Notes: generated from the letters alone by a model not told the origin. A stretch of 64,000 bases of DNA from Bacteroidales bacterium (GCA_017961345.1 JAGCXP010000003.1:55444-119443), one strand, 5' to 3'. Positions 1-10,178 are shown, counted from the first letter of the stretch. Program-made: numbers and translations.

Positions 1-200
1 GGAATCCGGTGTTTCTCCGGCTTGAAACCCTCCGCGCGGGAGACGTTCGTCATTTCCGCAATCTGGTGGGACTGCGCATCCGGCATTTTGTTTTTCGGCC
101 AAAGGTTCTGGCGCTCCCAGGCACCGGCGGACAGGGAGAAAAGAAAAAAGAAACAGGGCAGGATTTTCAACCCCGCCCTCTTGAAAACCAGGGTATTCAT
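1..200 (-). CDS. Secreted alpha/beta hydrolase (acetyl-xylan-esterase-like), N-terminal fragment
   Basis: Partial gene: only the first 66 codons lie in the window and the rest runs off the left edge. It begins with a hydrophobic stretch ending SLSAGA, read as a signal peptide, followed by LWPKNKMPDAQSHQIAEM. From memory, this kind of LWP..KMPDAQ..QIA segment opens secreted Bacteroidota alpha/beta hydrolases annotated as xylanase or acetyl-xylan esterase; no catalytic residue is in view. The start lies three bases after the stop of the upstream PpiD-like gene, so it is probably the last gene of that operon. Family assignment is tentative because the catalytic domain is missing. Confidence 0.45.
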   Translation of the reverse strand, partial: MNTLVFKRAGLKILPCFFFLFSLSAGAWERQNLWPKNKMPDAQSHQIAEMTNVSRAEGFKPEKHRI

Positions 201-203
201 CGA

Positions 204-2222
204 TTAATAAAAACGAGCACGGTTATCTTTTACCTTGCCCTCCGACATCACCGGGACAATCATCTGGGCATAGTACTGAGCCTTCTGGGCATCCAGTGCC
301 TTTGCGTCATCCTCGTTGTAGAAGGAACCCGTCTCGCGGGACAGGACATTGTACACGTAAATGGTGTACAGGCTGCTGACAGGGCCGCTCACCTTTCCCA
401 CTTCCGCCGATGCCACGGCACCGATCAGCACGGGATCGAGCGACTGTCCGCCGGCGGAGGAGAAGGCCACGCCTTCCTTGGTGCTCACCTCGGTATCCAG
501 CGCCTCGGCCACCTGAGACATGGTCTCCATTCCGGCAATCTTCTCGGCCACTTCCGCCTTGCGATGGGCGGCCACCTGCTCCTGATAAAGGTTCATCCGG
601 ATACCGGCAGCCACTTCTTTAAGCGGGGTGTATCCCTCTTCGCGGATTTCCTTCACCGCCACGACGAAGAACGCGTTGTTGGCTACGGAAATAATGTTGC
701 TGACCGCACCCTTCTTCTGATCGAACACCCAACGGACTACTTCGGTGCAACCGTCCACGGTGCCGATGGTGCGCGTGCTCTCAAGCACCCTGTTCTGGCT
801 GTTTACATACAGGTGCAGGGAGTCCGCAGCGGCCTTGAAACTCTTATAGTTGCCGGCGGAGCGGACGGCCATCGTATTGGCACGGGAATAATAGTCGTTA
901 TAAGTTGCCTTGCCGGCCACAATGTTCTTGGAAAGGATAGCCACCTGTTTCTTCTCCACGGGAGCGGATTTTTTGACCACCTTGGCGGCCAGTTTTCCGT
1001 ACTGGGGGCTGTCAATCAGCCGGGCCTTGTTCAACGGAGCGTCAAAGAGCACCTCGCAGCCGGAAACCATGCGGTCCTGGGTCATGTTCATCGCCTCGGA
1101 AGCGTCAAGTTTGGCTTCCAGGTCGGCATCAATTTTCTCCACATTGCCGGCGACGGCCAGTTTCACATCGATGTCGTTGGGCATCATCTTCTTGTCGAGG
1201 ATGCGCACGGCATAGAACGCCTCGTCTCCCTCGATTACCTTGGAAACGGCACCCACCTTGTTTTCGTCCACGAACTCGGCCACCTTGCGGTCGACAGAAT
1301 TGAGTTCGCCCCTGCCATACCAGCGGCCGTCGAATTTACGGTCGGAATTGCGCAGGAAAGACTTGGAATTGTCGGTTTTTACAAATTCATCATAAAGAGC
1401 GGCAATCTTCTCGTTGGCGGCGGCGATGTCTTCGGTAGAAGGCTTCACCTCGAACACAACATATTCGATATCTCGGCTGGCGTCGCACTTGTAGTCTTTC
1501 TTATGGGCCTTGTAGTACTTCTCGACATCCCTGTCGGTCACCTGAACCGTGGAATCCGCTGCATAACCCACGGGGACCATCACAAACTCGATATTGGCCG
1601 TGGTGTTGTTTTCCTCTATCGCCCGGGCGGACATCAAGGCATTCTCCACATTGCTGCTGGTGAAAAGGGAGTTGTATTTCTGATAATACGCTGCCGTCAC
1701 GACCGCCTTCTGCAGATAATCCCAATAGATTTTGAGGCGTCCGCTCTCATCAGAGGAAACCTGCTGCACGAAATCTTTCAGACGATCTACGCTGAACACG
1801 CCGTTTTCATCGGCAAAATTGGGATCCCGCGCCAGGATGGGAGAGACCTCATTGCCTGTCGTGAGGTCGATTTTCTCATCCTTACCGACATACAGACCCG
1901 CGGCCTTGCAGTTTTTGATAAAGAGATACTCATCCACCAGCGACTGCCAGGCGGCATCCCGGACGTTCTTCTGCTGCTCATCCGAAGAAGCAGATGAACC
2001 GGTGATAATCTCGTTGAGTTTGTTGTAGGTGTCCACATCCTGCTGATAGCGCTGATAATCAATGCGCTTGCCGTCGATCTGGCCGACGTCGTATTTGGAA
2101 GACATGGAATACATCACAGAACTGAGCGTGCTCGGATCAATGATGAAGGAAAGGAGGGCGATGGCAATGATTACCGTAATCGCCACGCCGAATTTTACGC
2201 GAATTCTTTCAAGTACCGCCAT
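204..2222 (-). CDS. PpiD/SurA-like periplasmic folding chaperone (peptidylprolyl isomerase family)
   Basis: 672 residues. A short cytoplasmic head (MAVLERIRVKFG) precedes one membrane segment at about residues 12-28, then a SurA-type N-terminal region (VGQIDGKRIDYQRYQQDV) and a long periplasmic part, the layout of PpiD. Two stretches resemble rotamase domains (around GRWYGRGELNSVDRKVAEF and around VVRWVFDQKKGAVSNI) but both are degenerate, so a holding chaperone for outer-membrane protein precursors is more likely than an active isomerase. Length fits Bacteroidota homologues of about 700 residues. It follows lptC by 69 bp and precedes a secreted hydrolase by 3 bp, an envelope-biogenesis setting. 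Confidence 0.8.
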   Translation of the reverse strand: MAVLERIRVKFGVAITVIIAIALLSFIIDPSTLSSVMYSMSSKYDVGQIDGKRIDYQRYQQDVDTYNKLNEIITGSSASSDEQQKNVRDAAWQSLVDEYLFIKNCKAAGLYVGKDEKIDLTTGNEVSPILARDPNFADENGVFSVDRLKDFVQQVSSDESGRLKIYWDYLQKAVVTAAYYQKYNSLFTSSNVENALMSARAIEENNTTANIEFVMVPVGYAADSTVQVTDRDVEKYYKAHKKDYKCDASRDIEYVVFEVKPSTEDIAAANEKIAALYDEFVKTDNSKSFLRNSDRKFDGRWYGRGELNSVDRKVAEFVDENKVGAVSKVIEGDEAFYAVRILDKKMMPNDIDVKLAVAGNVEKIDADLEAKLDASEAMNMTQDRMVSGCEVLFDAPLNKARLIDSPQYGKLAAKVVKKSAPVEKKQVAILSKNIVAGKATYNDYYSRANTMAVRSAGNYKSFKAAADSLHLYVNSQNRVLESTRTIGTVDGCTEVVRWVFDQKKGAVSNIISVANNAFFVVAVKEIREEGYTPLKEVAAGIRMNLYQEQVAAHRKAEVAEKIAGMETMSQVAEALDTEVSTKEGVAFSSAGGQSLDPVLIGAVASAEVGKVSGPVSSLYTIYVYNVLSRETGSFYNEDDAKALDAQKAQYYAQMIVPVMSEGKVKDNRARFY

Positions 2223-2291
2223 ATGGTTGTTTTTTTAATTACATATAAAGTTTGCGAATTTACGAATTTTCCGGGAATAAGGAAAGTTTTT

Positions 2292-2921
2292 TTACGGATG
2301 AAAGACCGGACCGATCAGATTGACCGAATCCACCTGCTGCTCTTCCCCCTCCGTGAACGCATAACTGTTGAACGGACGTTTGATCAGGGTATTGCGGGCC
2401 CGTTGGTCGGATTCCATGCCATATCCCTGCATAAAACCGTCCGGAGAATAAATCTTAACATAACAGTCCGTCCAGATCAGCTCCCTTGTCCGGTCCCAGT
2501 AGAGTGTATCGGATTCCATCACCTCCCGCTTCTCGATATTTTCCACCCGCACATCCCCGCAGACCAGCCAGACCTCATGGCCGTTCTTTTTCGGTGTCGT
2601 ATGCCGGGCCCGCTTGGACTGGATGGTGGTTTCTAGTTCCCCGTCCTCATCATAGACAAACACGGAAAAACCCTCCGGAAACGACTCATAGGTGCTGGTA
2701 TCCGTCTCAAAACGCTGCATCAGCCCCCCTTCCATCCGCATTTTCAGCAAGCCGTTTTCGGTATCCACCACAAACATGTTCCGAACCGTCTGGAGTGGAA
2801 CGCTTTCAATATCCACATGGTCGGCTTTTCCGAGTTTTCCCTTGCAGGAAGAAAGGACAAAGAGACCGGCGATCATACAGATTGCCGGTCCCTTGAGAAA
2901 TATATGTCGAAAAAAAGACAA
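2292..2921 (-). CDS. lptC: LptC, LPS export system lipoprotein
   Basis: 209 residues with a lipoprotein signal ending FVLSSC (Cys26). The rest is a predicted beta-rich periplasmic domain with features of the LptC/OstA fold, such as FVVDTENGLLKMRMEG and WLVCGDVRVENIEKREVMESDTLYWD. LptC takes lipopolysaccharide from the inner-membrane LptBFG extractor and passes it to the periplasmic bridge; in Bacteroidota it is lipid-anchored rather than spanning the membrane. It starts 3 bp after the stop of the TPR gene, so the two are co-transcribed. Confidence 0.8.
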   Translation of the reverse strand: MSFFRHIFLKGPAICMIAGLFVLSSCKGKLGKADHVDIESVPLQTVRNMFVVDTENGLLKMRMEGGLMQRFETDTSTYESFPEGFSVFVYDEDGELETTIQSKRARHTTPKKNGHEVWLVCGDVRVENIEKREVMESDTLYWDRTRELIWTDCYVKIYSPDGFMQGYGMESDQRARNTLIKRPFNSYAFTEGEEQQVDSVNLIGPVFHP

Positions 2922-2924
2922 GAC

Positions 2925-4262
2925 TTATTTTGTCTGGGTACGCACCGTCGTGGTGGCTGACATACCGTTGCAGTTGACCGTATAGCGGTCGCCATCGGTC
3001 AGGTTATACATGAAGGCTTCAGACTTCTCCGGGAAGTACTGGCGGTACTGGGCGGCGAGTTTGTTCGCCTCGGGGGCCAGCGCCGCATCCGCTGCAGCCG
3101 CTTTCTGCATATAATCCACGGCCACCCAGAACGGAGCACGGGACTCGATTTCATTGCCGCCCTTGCAGGATGCACTGCCCCAAATGGAGCCGGCCAGCAT
3201 ATAGGACTTGGCCGTCACATCTCCGTCATGATCAAGAGCGAGGCACTTCAGCACGGAAGCGTAAGCCTTGGCGCGGTTGCCGTTCTTGTGATTGAACACG
3301 GCAGATTCATAGTAATACTGCGCATCCATTTCATCATCGCTCTCGTCGAAAGCAATCGCCTCGTCCAGATAGCGGTTCGCGCTGGCAACATCCCCTTTGG
3401 AGGAGAACAGGCGATACAGGCCGTAAGCCGTACTGTAAGAAGGATTGGCTTTGTAGAGTTTGGTAACCGCAGCCACATACAGGTCGTTATCCGTACAGTC
3501 CTGGGTACTGCGCATCATGGTCGCAATTTTTCCTAGCAAATCAAGGTTGTCGGGGTCCGCCTGGTATTTCGGCGTAAAGATAGCGAGCAGGTTCTCGCAG
3601 GAAGCCACGCGGCTGCTGACAAAGAGATTCTCCACCGCCGAACGGATGGTAGCGGCATTGTTGTCTTCCGGATTCTTGGCTAGGACCGCATCCAGGTTCT
3701 TCATGCAGAGTTCGTAATCGGCGATGACCTGATCGATCTCCAGCGCGCCGGCCTGGTAATTCTCCACGGAGCTATTCATGTAGTTGACATAAATGCCGGG
3801 CTTGGTAGCCACACCGTTGGCGGCAATGCTTTCCTTGCAGATTTCATACAGGGCCTTCTTATCCGTATTACGGAACTGGATCATATCCAAAGTTTTGTTT
3901 TCCAGCGCTTTGTTTCTCATCTTCGGATAATTCTCCATACGGATGTCGTGAAGCATCATCAAGGTATCCACCTGCGCTTCCCGAAGTTCTGCGTTCTTCC
4001 TGTTTTTGTTGATTTCCTGACGCATCAGGACCGTACCGTTGATCAGCATAGTCTGATTGGCCGTAGGAGGACAATACTTGAAGGCCTTTCTCCAGTTGGG
4101 AAGAGCGTCGCGATAGTTTTTCACCTTGAAATGATCCTGATAGAAAGACAGATACTTAAGGCACTCTGCGCTGTCTGGACCGTACTTTCCATAAGCTGAC
4201 GCCACGTTTCCGCTGAGCAGAAAAGCGAGCGCCATACTGAAAATCACTGCTACTTTTTTCAT
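2925..4262 (-). CDS. Secreted TPR-repeat protein of the lptC operon
   Basis: 445 residues from the chosen ATG. That start places a clean signal peptide (MKKVAVIFSMALAFLL...VASA) at the N terminus and leaves a 13-bp gap to the upstream gene; an ATG seven codons earlier would overlap that gene and bury the signal peptide. The mature part is helical with repeated TPR-like units, e.g. YQDHFKVKNYRDALPNWRKAFKYCP and NPSYSTAYGLYRLFSSKGDVASANRYLDEA split over several repeats. Probably a periplasmic scaffold. The same neighbourhood (outer-membrane protein, TPR, LptC, PpiD) is familiar in Bacteroidales, but no function is established for this member. Confidence 0.7.
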   Translation of the reverse strand: MKKVAVIFSMALAFLLSGNVASAYGKYGPDSAECLKYLSFYQDHFKVKNYRDALPNWRKAFKYCPPTANQTMLINGTVLMRQEINKNRKNAELREAQVDTLMMLHDIRMENYPKMRNKALENKTLDMIQFRNTDKKALYEICKESIAANGVATKPGIYVNYMNSSVENYQAGALEIDQVIADYELCMKNLDAVLAKNPEDNNAATIRSAVENLFVSSRVASCENLLAIFTPKYQADPDNLDLLGKIATMMRSTQDCTDNDLYVAAVTKLYKANPSYSTAYGLYRLFSSKGDVASANRYLDEAIAFDESDDEMDAQYYYESAVFNHKNGNRAKAYASVLKCLALDHDGDVTAKSYMLAGSIWGSASCKGGNEIESRAPFWVAVDYMQKAAAADAALAPEANKLAAQYRQYFPEKSEAFMYNLTDGDRYTVNCNGMSATTTVRTQTK

Positions 4263-4275
4263 GTTATTGTGGTTT

Positions 4276-5607
4276 TTATTCATACTTCGGTTTCTGGAAC
4301 CAAATATCGTGGATATTGATACTCGCATGGACTTTAAAGAACATTTCACGAATCATTCCGCTTTTCAAAGTTCCTCTTTTACCAAAATCTATGCCGAGCG
4401 TGAATCCGTTGTTCCAGCGGTACACCGGTAAGGTAACCCCTAAAGTGATGCCGCAGGAACTGATTTGGTTGCCTGCATAGGTAAAATTTTCCGTCTCATA
4501 ATAAGCACCGGCACGATAGGACATCCTCCTGTAGTAGTAACGGATATCGTTTCGGTTGGGTACGAAATCCACACCCACGCGGAAGGATTGGGAAATGGTA
4601 GAGGTAATGGCCTGACCGGATTCCGTATTGACCGCAAAACCCCTTGCGGAAGAAAATCCGCTCGAGCGCCAGTCTCCCCGCAGATAGTCGAATTCAATCA
4701 TCCACCGGTTATTCAGTTTCAAACTGATTCCCACTCCGATTTCATCACCCAAAGCTATGCCCTCAGTTGCCATTTTCTTGGTATACAGGGAATCCTGTAC
4801 ATTGGAAAGAATGGCGTAGAAATATTCCTCGTTGGTACCGTGAATGGGAGTACGAAGACGATAAGTGGCTCCTAACGTCAGGGAAGTGCCATAATTGAAA
4901 CGCTGTTCGTACTGCAAACCGAATTTTCCACCCAGGCCCCAGATCTTCATATCATATCCGCCATAAATATCCCGGCTGAACTGATTATCGAATATCGTAT
5001 TGGCAACCTTTTCAATATTTCCGAAATAATAATCGATTTCCGCACCGATGGAAAAACATTTCCAGAAGGTGGCACCGGCAGAGAGGAATACTTTCGTCAG
5101 GGTACCCTCGCCGTAAGACTGGTAATTGATATTACCGGTGTGACCTATCACTTCAGGGCGGGTTTCATTGTAGGAAAAATCATATCCCACTCCGCTGAAA
5201 GGCGTCACACCCACCGCCATGGCGGAAGACTTCCAAATCGGAAAAGAGAGGACGAAATTACTGATATTGAAAAGGTTATTGACAGAAGTAAGGTTTTTTG
5301 CACCCACTTGTCTCTGACTGAAATATTTATTATCATTGCTGACTCCAAAGTCCAGCATAAACGAAAGGGTGTCCCTGGCTGCCAGGGCGGCCGGATTGAG
5401 ATAATTAATATAGTGGTGATCCCGTCCGGCGATACCCACTCCACCCATCGTTTTGTTGTAGGCCGTTCCTTCCCGTACTAAATCCCCTACCGCAAAAACG
5501 GAATAGGGAGAATAGGACGAAGAAGCTCCGTTCTGCGCGAAAAGATTCGGCATCACAGAAAACAAAAGGCAAACAGCCAAACATATGCGTGTGGACTTTT
5601 TCATCAA
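4276..5607 (-). CDS. Outer-membrane beta-barrel protein (OmpP1/FadL-like)
   Basis: 443 residues with a signal peptide ending NLFAQ. The N-terminal motif SSYSPYSVFAVGDLVREGTAYNKTMGGVGIAGR followed by INYLNPAALA is the FadL-like pattern seen in many Bacteroidota outer-membrane proteins. The remainder alternates short aromatic beta strands and turns (RMSYRAGAYYETENF, GFTLGIDFGKRG). It is the first gene of the minus-strand operon leading to TPR, lptC and the PpiD-like gene, with a promoter just upstream. Substrate unknown. In many relatives the gene in front is coaX; here it is ruvB. Confidence 0.65.
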   Translation of the reverse strand: MMKKSTRICLAVCLLFSVMPNLFAQNGASSSYSPYSVFAVGDLVREGTAYNKTMGGVGIAGRDHHYINYLNPAALAARDTLSFMLDFGVSNDNKYFSQRQVGAKNLTSVNNLFNISNFVLSFPIWKSSAMAVGVTPFSGVGYDFSYNETRPEVIGHTGNINYQSYGEGTLTKVFLSAGATFWKCFSIGAEIDYYFGNIEKVANTIFDNQFSRDIYGGYDMKIWGLGGKFGLQYEQRFNYGTSLTLGATYRLRTPIHGTNEEYFYAILSNVQDSLYTKKMATEGIALGDEIGVGISLKLNNRWMIEFDYLRGDWRSSGFSSARGFAVNTESGQAITSTISQSFRVGVDFVPNRNDIRYYYRRMSYRAGAYYETENFTYAGNQISSCGITLGVTLPVYRWNNGFTLGIDFGKRGTLKSGMIREMFFKVHASINIHDIWFQKPKYE

Positions 5608-5630
5608 TAAAAATATCCAGGCAAAGTCTG

Positions 5631-5661
5631 CAAAGTTGCGATTTTTTCTTCTTTTTTCAAA
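5631..5661 (-). promoter_or_regulatory. Bacteroidota-type promoter for the OMP-TPR-lptC-ppiD operon
   Basis: On the minus strand, -33 TTTG (5661-5658), 19 bp, then CAACTTTG (5638-5631), one mismatch from TAnnTTTG, followed by CAG. The start codon lies 24 bp further on. Inferred from motif and spacing only. Confidence 0.45.
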
Positions 5662-5679
5662 ATTTAGCGTGAAGAAGTC

Positions 5680-6708
5680 TTAAAAAAGACCGGGTTCGTT
5701 GCTATAATCCGCCATTCTATCCAGACCAAGGTGTTTATACGCCAATTCGGTCGCTTCCCTGCCGCGGGGTGTACGGACGATAAACCCTTCTTTTATCAGG
5801 AAAGGCTCGTAAACTTCTTCCAGGGTTCCGGGATCTTCACCGACAGCAGTAGCAATGGTTCCTATGCCGACAGGACCTCCTTTAAATTTGGTAATTATTG
5901 TCTTAAGTATTTTATTATCAATGGAGTCTAAACCACGTTTATCGATATTGAGGGCATCGAGCGCAAAGCGTGCGATGGGAAGGTCAATGCTTCCGTTTCC
6001 CTTTACCTGCGCAAAATCGCGTACCCTGCGAAGCAGGGAATTGGCAATTCGCGGCGTTCCCCGGCTTCTGAGCGCAATTTCCTGAGCGGCTTCTTCGTTG
6101 ATTTCCACTTTTAAAATGGAAGCGCTGCGCTTAACGATATGTAATAAAGTGACTGTATCGTAATATTCCAGGGCACATTTAATTCCGAAACGGGCTCTGA
6201 GCGGAGACGTCAGCAAGCCGCTTCGCGTTGTTGCGCCGACCAGCGTAAAAGGAGCGAGATTGATCCGGACGGAACGGGCTCCCGGGCCTTTATCCACCAT
6301 AATATCAATCACATAATCCTCCATGGCGGAATAGAGGTATTCTTCCACGACGGGAGAAAGCCGATGAATTTCATCGATAAAAAGCACATCCCCTTCTTTT
6401 AAGGAAATCAGCAGACCGGCCAAATCTCCCGGTTTATCGAGCACAGGTCCCGAACTGACTTTCATATCCACACCCAATTCATTGGCGATGATATGGGCAA
6501 GGGTTGTCTTTCCGAGTCCCGGAGGACCGTGAAACAGCACATGATCGAGCGACTCGCCACGCATTTTCGCCGCTTGAATGAATATCTTCAGATTTTCAAC
6601 GATTTTATCCTGTCCGCAAAATTCTTCGAGTTCCTGCGGGCGAATAATTCCGTCTAAATCATTATCTTTGCACGCCCCATCGGTGTGCGGGTCGAAACTT
6701 TCCTGCAT
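5680..6708 (-). CDS. ruvB: RuvB, Holliday junction branch-migration ATPase
   Basis: 342 residues. AAA+ motor that drives Holliday junction migration together with RuvA. Visible: Walker [10 protein letters not shown], Walker B DEIHRL, sensor segment GATTRSG with the following arginine-rich SPLRARFG, and a C-terminal winged helix ([20 protein letters not shown]). An in-frame codon eight residues earlier is rejected as start because it falls inside the -7 promoter element; [11 protein letters not shown] is taken instead. ruvA lies 12 kb away at 18038-18628 and ruvC is not in the window, so the ruv genes are dispersed. Divergent from mfd. Confidence 0.95.
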   Translation of the reverse strand: MQESFDPHTDGACKDNDLDGIIRPQELEEFCGQDKIVENLKIFIQAAKMRGESLDHVLFHGPPGLGKTTLAHIIANELGVDMKVSSGPVLDKPGDLAGLLISLKEGDVLFIDEIHRLSPVVEEYLYSAMEDYVIDIMVDKGPGARSVRINLAPFTLVGATTRSGLLTSPLRARFGIKCALEYYDTVTLLHIVKRSASILKVEINEEAAQEIALRSRGTPRIANSLLRRVRDFAQVKGNGSIDLPIARFALDALNIDKRGLDSIDNKILKTIITKFKGGPVGIGTIATAVGEDPGTLEEVYEPFLIKEGFIVRTPRGREATELAYKHLGLDRMADYSNEPGLF

Positions 6709-6729
6709 GCACAAAACATTTAATAAATA

Positions 6730-6737
6730 CAAAGATA
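6730..6737 (-). promoter_or_regulatory. -7 element of the ruvB promoter
   Basis: Perfect TAnnTTTG match (TATCTTTG on the minus strand), 21 bp before the chosen ruvB ATG. It overlaps the upstream in-frame start candidate and therefore decides the start. No clear -33 TTTG at the expected distance. Confidence 0.45.
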
Positions 6738-6893
6738 TACTTTTTTAAAATTTATTAGGTTGTTATTAGCTTGTTGATTTGTTAATAACCTTATAAGTCT
6801 TTCATTATCAATCATAAAATTTTACACTTCCTTTCTGGAAACTTTTTATAAAAAAGATACTTTCTCTCTTGCAAAATCGGAAAATCCGACGAT

Positions 6894-9800
6894 ATGGATG
6901 ATTTTTTTAAAAATGAAAATATTGTTTTAAGAAAAAATCAACAGGGAATTCAACAGTTTTTCAACAAGGTTTTCCACGAGGATCTTTTCTGTGCCTCCCT
7001 TTCGCTTTCCGCACGTTGGTTTGCTGTCAGGGAGTGTGGCTTTTCCGGACTTCATTTTATCATTCTTCCTGACAAGGAAAGTGCAGAGTATTGTGTTGCA
7101 GACCTTTATCATTTAATTGAAGGAGATAAGGTATTTATTCTCCCTCATTCCGGAAAAAACATTGAACGAAGTAATTATAAATCGACGCTTTGTGTTCAAA
7201 GGACGGCCGCGCTGGGGAAGATAGCGGAACATAAAGCCGGTGAGAATCTTTATATTATTTCTTATCCTGCTGCTCTGGAGGAGAAAATTCCTTCATTGAA
7301 GAAAAATTTCAAACCGATTATCCTTTTTAGAAAAGGCGATGAAATCTCCCATGAAAATCTTTCCAAAATCTTATATGAGAATGGTTTTGAAAAGGTGGAT
7401 TTCGTCAGCCAGCCTGGACAGTATACCCTCCGGGGCGGAATCGTGGATATTTTTTCCTATTCCATCAACCAGCCTTACCGACTCTCCTTCTTCGGAAATG
7501 AAATAGATGATATAAAAATCTTCGACTGTAATACCCAACTTTCCATTGAAAAAGTGGATGAGGCGGCTATTTATCCCTCTTTTTTTGAAGGAGAGACTCA
7601 GTCGGATGAAGAATATATTACGCAGCATCTTCCGAAAGATACCCTTTTCTGGCTGGATACCGCTGCGCTTTATCAGGAAAAGGATTTTTATACCTTTATC
7701 AAGCCTCATAAAAAAGTTTATCTTTCCGCTGCGCCCGATTCCGGCGTGGAAACCATAAAATTCAACATTTCCGCCCAGCCTGTATTCCATAAGAATTTCG
7801 ACCTGATGATAGAGGATATCCGTTCAAAAAAGGAAAACGGATACCAGGTGTTTATATTTGGAGAGAAAAAGGCCCAGCTGGACCGGCTTTCTTCCATTAT
7901 CAAGGAAAGTGGCGGGATATTGCCCGAATTCATTCCAGGAAAGAATCTCCACAACGGTTTTATCAATCACGACGCCAAGATTTGCTGCTATACGGATCAT
8001 GAAATATTCGACCGTTTTCACCGCGTCGTGATGCGTCGTACGGTGGAAAAGAGTGAGCAGCTGACCATCAATGATTTAACCAGTTTTAATATCGGAGATT
8101 ACGTGGTCCATATCGATTACGGTGTGGGGATTTTCGGAGGACTGGTAAAATTGAAAGATGACAAAGGTCGCCTGCACGATGTCGTCAAGCTTCAGTACAG
8201 GGACAATGACGTCGTTTTCATTTCCATTCACTCCCTGCATAAGATATCCCGTTATAAATCCCGCGACAGCGAACCTCCCGTCATCCATAAACTGGGCAGT
8301 AAAGCCTGGGCGGCCACCAAGACGAGCGCGAAGAAAAAAGTCAAGGATATCGCCAAAGACCTGATTAAACTCTACGCCAAGCGGAAAGGAACCGAAGGGT
8401 ATGCGTTTTCCGCGGATTCCTACCTGCAACAGGAACTGGAATCTTCCTTTATGTATGAAGATACCCCGGATCAGGAAAAGGCGGTCAAGGCGGTCAAACG
8501 GGATATGGAGGATGACTGTCCGATGGATCGCCTGGTCTGCGGAGATGTTGGTTTTGGTAAGACGGAAGTGGCTATTCGGGCGGCTTTCAAGGCGGTTTGT
8601 GACAGCAAGCAGGTGGCGGTCCTTGTTCCTACGACCATTCTTTGCCTACAGCATTACAATACTTTCAAATCGCGTCTGGAGAATTTCCCCTGCAATATTG
8701 AATTTGTATCGCGGCTTCGCACTGCAAAAGAAATTGCGGAGATAACCCGTCGTCTCCAGGAGGGCCAGATCGATATCATTATCGGTACGCACAAGTTGTT
8801 GGGAGGCGGATTTTCTTTTAAAGACCTGGGGCTTTTGATTATTGACGAAGAGCAGAAATTCGGGGTGAGCGCCAAGGAAAAACTCCGTCAACTCAAGGCG
8901 AATATCGATACCCTTACCCTGACGGCGACCCCGATTCCGCGAACCCTTCAGTTTTCCCTTTTGGGCGCCCGTGACCTGTCCATTATCAACACCCCTCCTC
9001 CCAACCGGATTCCCGTACAGACGGAAATCATTCATTTCGATAAAAAGGAAATCAAAGGAATTATCGATTATGAATTGAACCGGGGCGGACAGATTTTCTT
9101 CGTTCACAACAAGGTGGAAGAACTCGAGAGTATCCACGACGTGCTGCATCGCCTGGTGCCGGACATGCGTATCTGTGTCGCTCACGGGCAGATGGAATCC
9201 AAGGAATTGGAGAATAAAATCCTGGATTTCATGCGCGGAGACTACGACCTGCTGCTTTGTACGACGATTATTGAAAACGGCCTGGATATCCCCAATGCCA
9301 ACACCATCCTGATCAATCAGGCGCAGAATATCGGACTGAGCGATCTGCACCAGCTTCGCGGACGGGTGGGACGGTCCAACAAACAGGCTTTCTGCTACCT
9401 GATTGTTCCTCCCCTGACAGCCATTTCGGATGATTCGCGCCGGCGCCTGAAAGCCATTGAAACCTTCAGCGACCTGGGCAGCGGATTCAGCATCGCCATG
9501 CAGGATCTGGACATTCGCGGTGCCGGTAACCTGCTTGGAGCCGAGCAGAGCGGTTTTATCAGTGATATGGGCTTGGAAACCTACCAGAAAATCCTTTCCG
9601 AGGCGATGGAGGAGCTGGGCGTGGAAACCGGTTTTACCAATACTTCGGTCAAGGAAAACTATGTGACGGAATGTATGGTGGATACGGATGTACCCGCTTT
9701 TTTACCAGACAGTTATATAGAAATTCCGATGGAAAAACTCCGCATTTACAAAGACCTGGACAATGTGGAGGATGAAAAGAGCCTGGAGCGGCTTGCCGAG

Positions 9801-10124
9801 CGTCTTGCCGACCGTTTCGGACGGCTACCGGAGGAAGTGGAGAACCTCTTTACCGTGATTCGTATCCGTATGATCGGCAAGCGGATCGGACTTGAAAAAA
9901 TCATATTCAAGAACGGTCTGCTGATTGCCTATTTTGTCAGCAATCCGATGGCGAAATATTACAAATCGGAGGTGTTTGCGGGTGTGCTTGACGGCGTGAC
10001 GGCACAGGGAAATCTCTTTGAACTGAAACAGAACGATGACGGAAAACTCAAACTGCTGTCTCGCGGAGCCGATTCCCTTACGAGTGTGCTGGGGCGGCTG
10101 AAGAAACTGAATATGAACACTTAA
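6894..10124 (+). CDS. mfd: Mfd, transcription-repair coupling factor
   Basis: 1076 residues, normal or slightly short for the family. Mfd removes RNA polymerase stalled at DNA lesions and recruits UvrA. Domains in order: UvrB-like N-terminal region (about 1-340), RNA-polymerase-interacting CarD-like domain (GDYVVHIDYGVGIFGG), superfamily 2 translocase with Walker A GDVGFGKTE (from residue 550), DEEQ box (651-654), TATPIPRT and QLRGRVGRS, and a C-terminal TRCF domain (DSYIEIPMEKLRIYKDL). The gene is divergent from ruvB across a 185-bp AT-rich intergenic region, pairing two DNA-repair genes. Confidence 0.96.
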   Translation: MDDFFKNENIVLRKNQQGIQQFFNKVFHEDLFCASLSLSARWFAVRECGFSGLHFIILPDKESAEYCVADLYHLIEGDKVFILPHSGKNIERSNYKSTLCVQRTAALGKIAEHKAGENLYIISYPAALEEKIPSLKKNFKPIILFRKGDEISHENLSKILYENGFEKVDFVSQPGQYTLRGGIVDIFSYSINQPYRLSFFGNEIDDIKIFDCNTQLSIEKVDEAAIYPSFFEGETQSDEEYITQHLPKDTLFWLDTAALYQEKDFYTFIKPHKKVYLSAAPDSGVETIKFNISAQPVFHKNFDLMIEDIRSKKENGYQVFIFGEKKAQLDRLSSIIKESGGILPEFIPGKNLHNGFINHDAKICCYTDHEIFDRFHRVVMRRTVEKSEQLTINDLTSFNIGDYVVHIDYGVGIFGGLVKLKDDKGRLHDVVKLQYRDNDVVFISIHSLHKISRYKSRDSEPPVIHKLGSKAWAATKTSAKKKVKDIAKDLIKLYAKRKGTEGYAFSADSYLQQELESSFMYEDTPDQEKAVKAVKRDMEDDCPMDRLVCGDVGFGKTEVAIRAAFKAVCDSKQVAVLVPTTILCLQHYNTFKSRLENFPCNIEFVSRLRTAKEIAEITRRLQEGQIDIIIGTHKLLGGGFSFKDLGLLIIDEEQKFGVSAKEKLRQLKANIDTLTLTATPIPRTLQFSLLGARDLSIINTPPPNRIPVQTEIIHFDKKEIKGIIDYELNRGGQIFFVHNKVEELESIHDVLHRLVPDMRICVAHGQMESKELENKILDFMRGDYDLLLCTTIIENGLDIPNANTILINQAQNIGLSDLHQLRGRVGRSNKQAFCYLIVPPLTAISDDSRRRLKAIETFSDLGSGFSIAMQDLDIRGAGNLLGAEQSGFISDMGLETYQKILSEAMEELGVETGFTNTSVKENYVTECMVDTDVPAFLPDSYIEIPMEKLRIYKDLDNVEDEKSLERLAERLADRFGRLPEEVENLFTVIRIRMIGKRIGLEKIIFKNGLLIAYFVSNPMAKYYKSEVFAGVLDGVTAQGNLFELKQNDDGKLKLLSRGADSLTSVLGRLKKLNMNT

Positions 10125-10146
10125 AAATGCTTTCTTCGTTGAAATC

Positions 10147-10178
10147 TTTGGTAAATTGCGTAAAAATGCGTAACATTG
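10147..10178 (+). promoter_or_regulatory. Predicted promoter of sdhA-sdhB
   Basis: -33 TTTG (10147-10150), 20 bp, then TAACATTG (10171-10178), one mismatch from TAnnTTTG. It sits in the 78-bp gap after mfd, 24 bp before the sdhA ATG, so sdhAB can be expressed independently of mfd. Confidence 0.45.

Noticed and set aside
9-1997. 662-codon plus-strand open frame opposite the PpiD-like gene
   Set aside because: No domain or signal features; it mirrors the codon structure of the well-supported minus-strand gene. Such mirror frames arise from GC-biased third positions.
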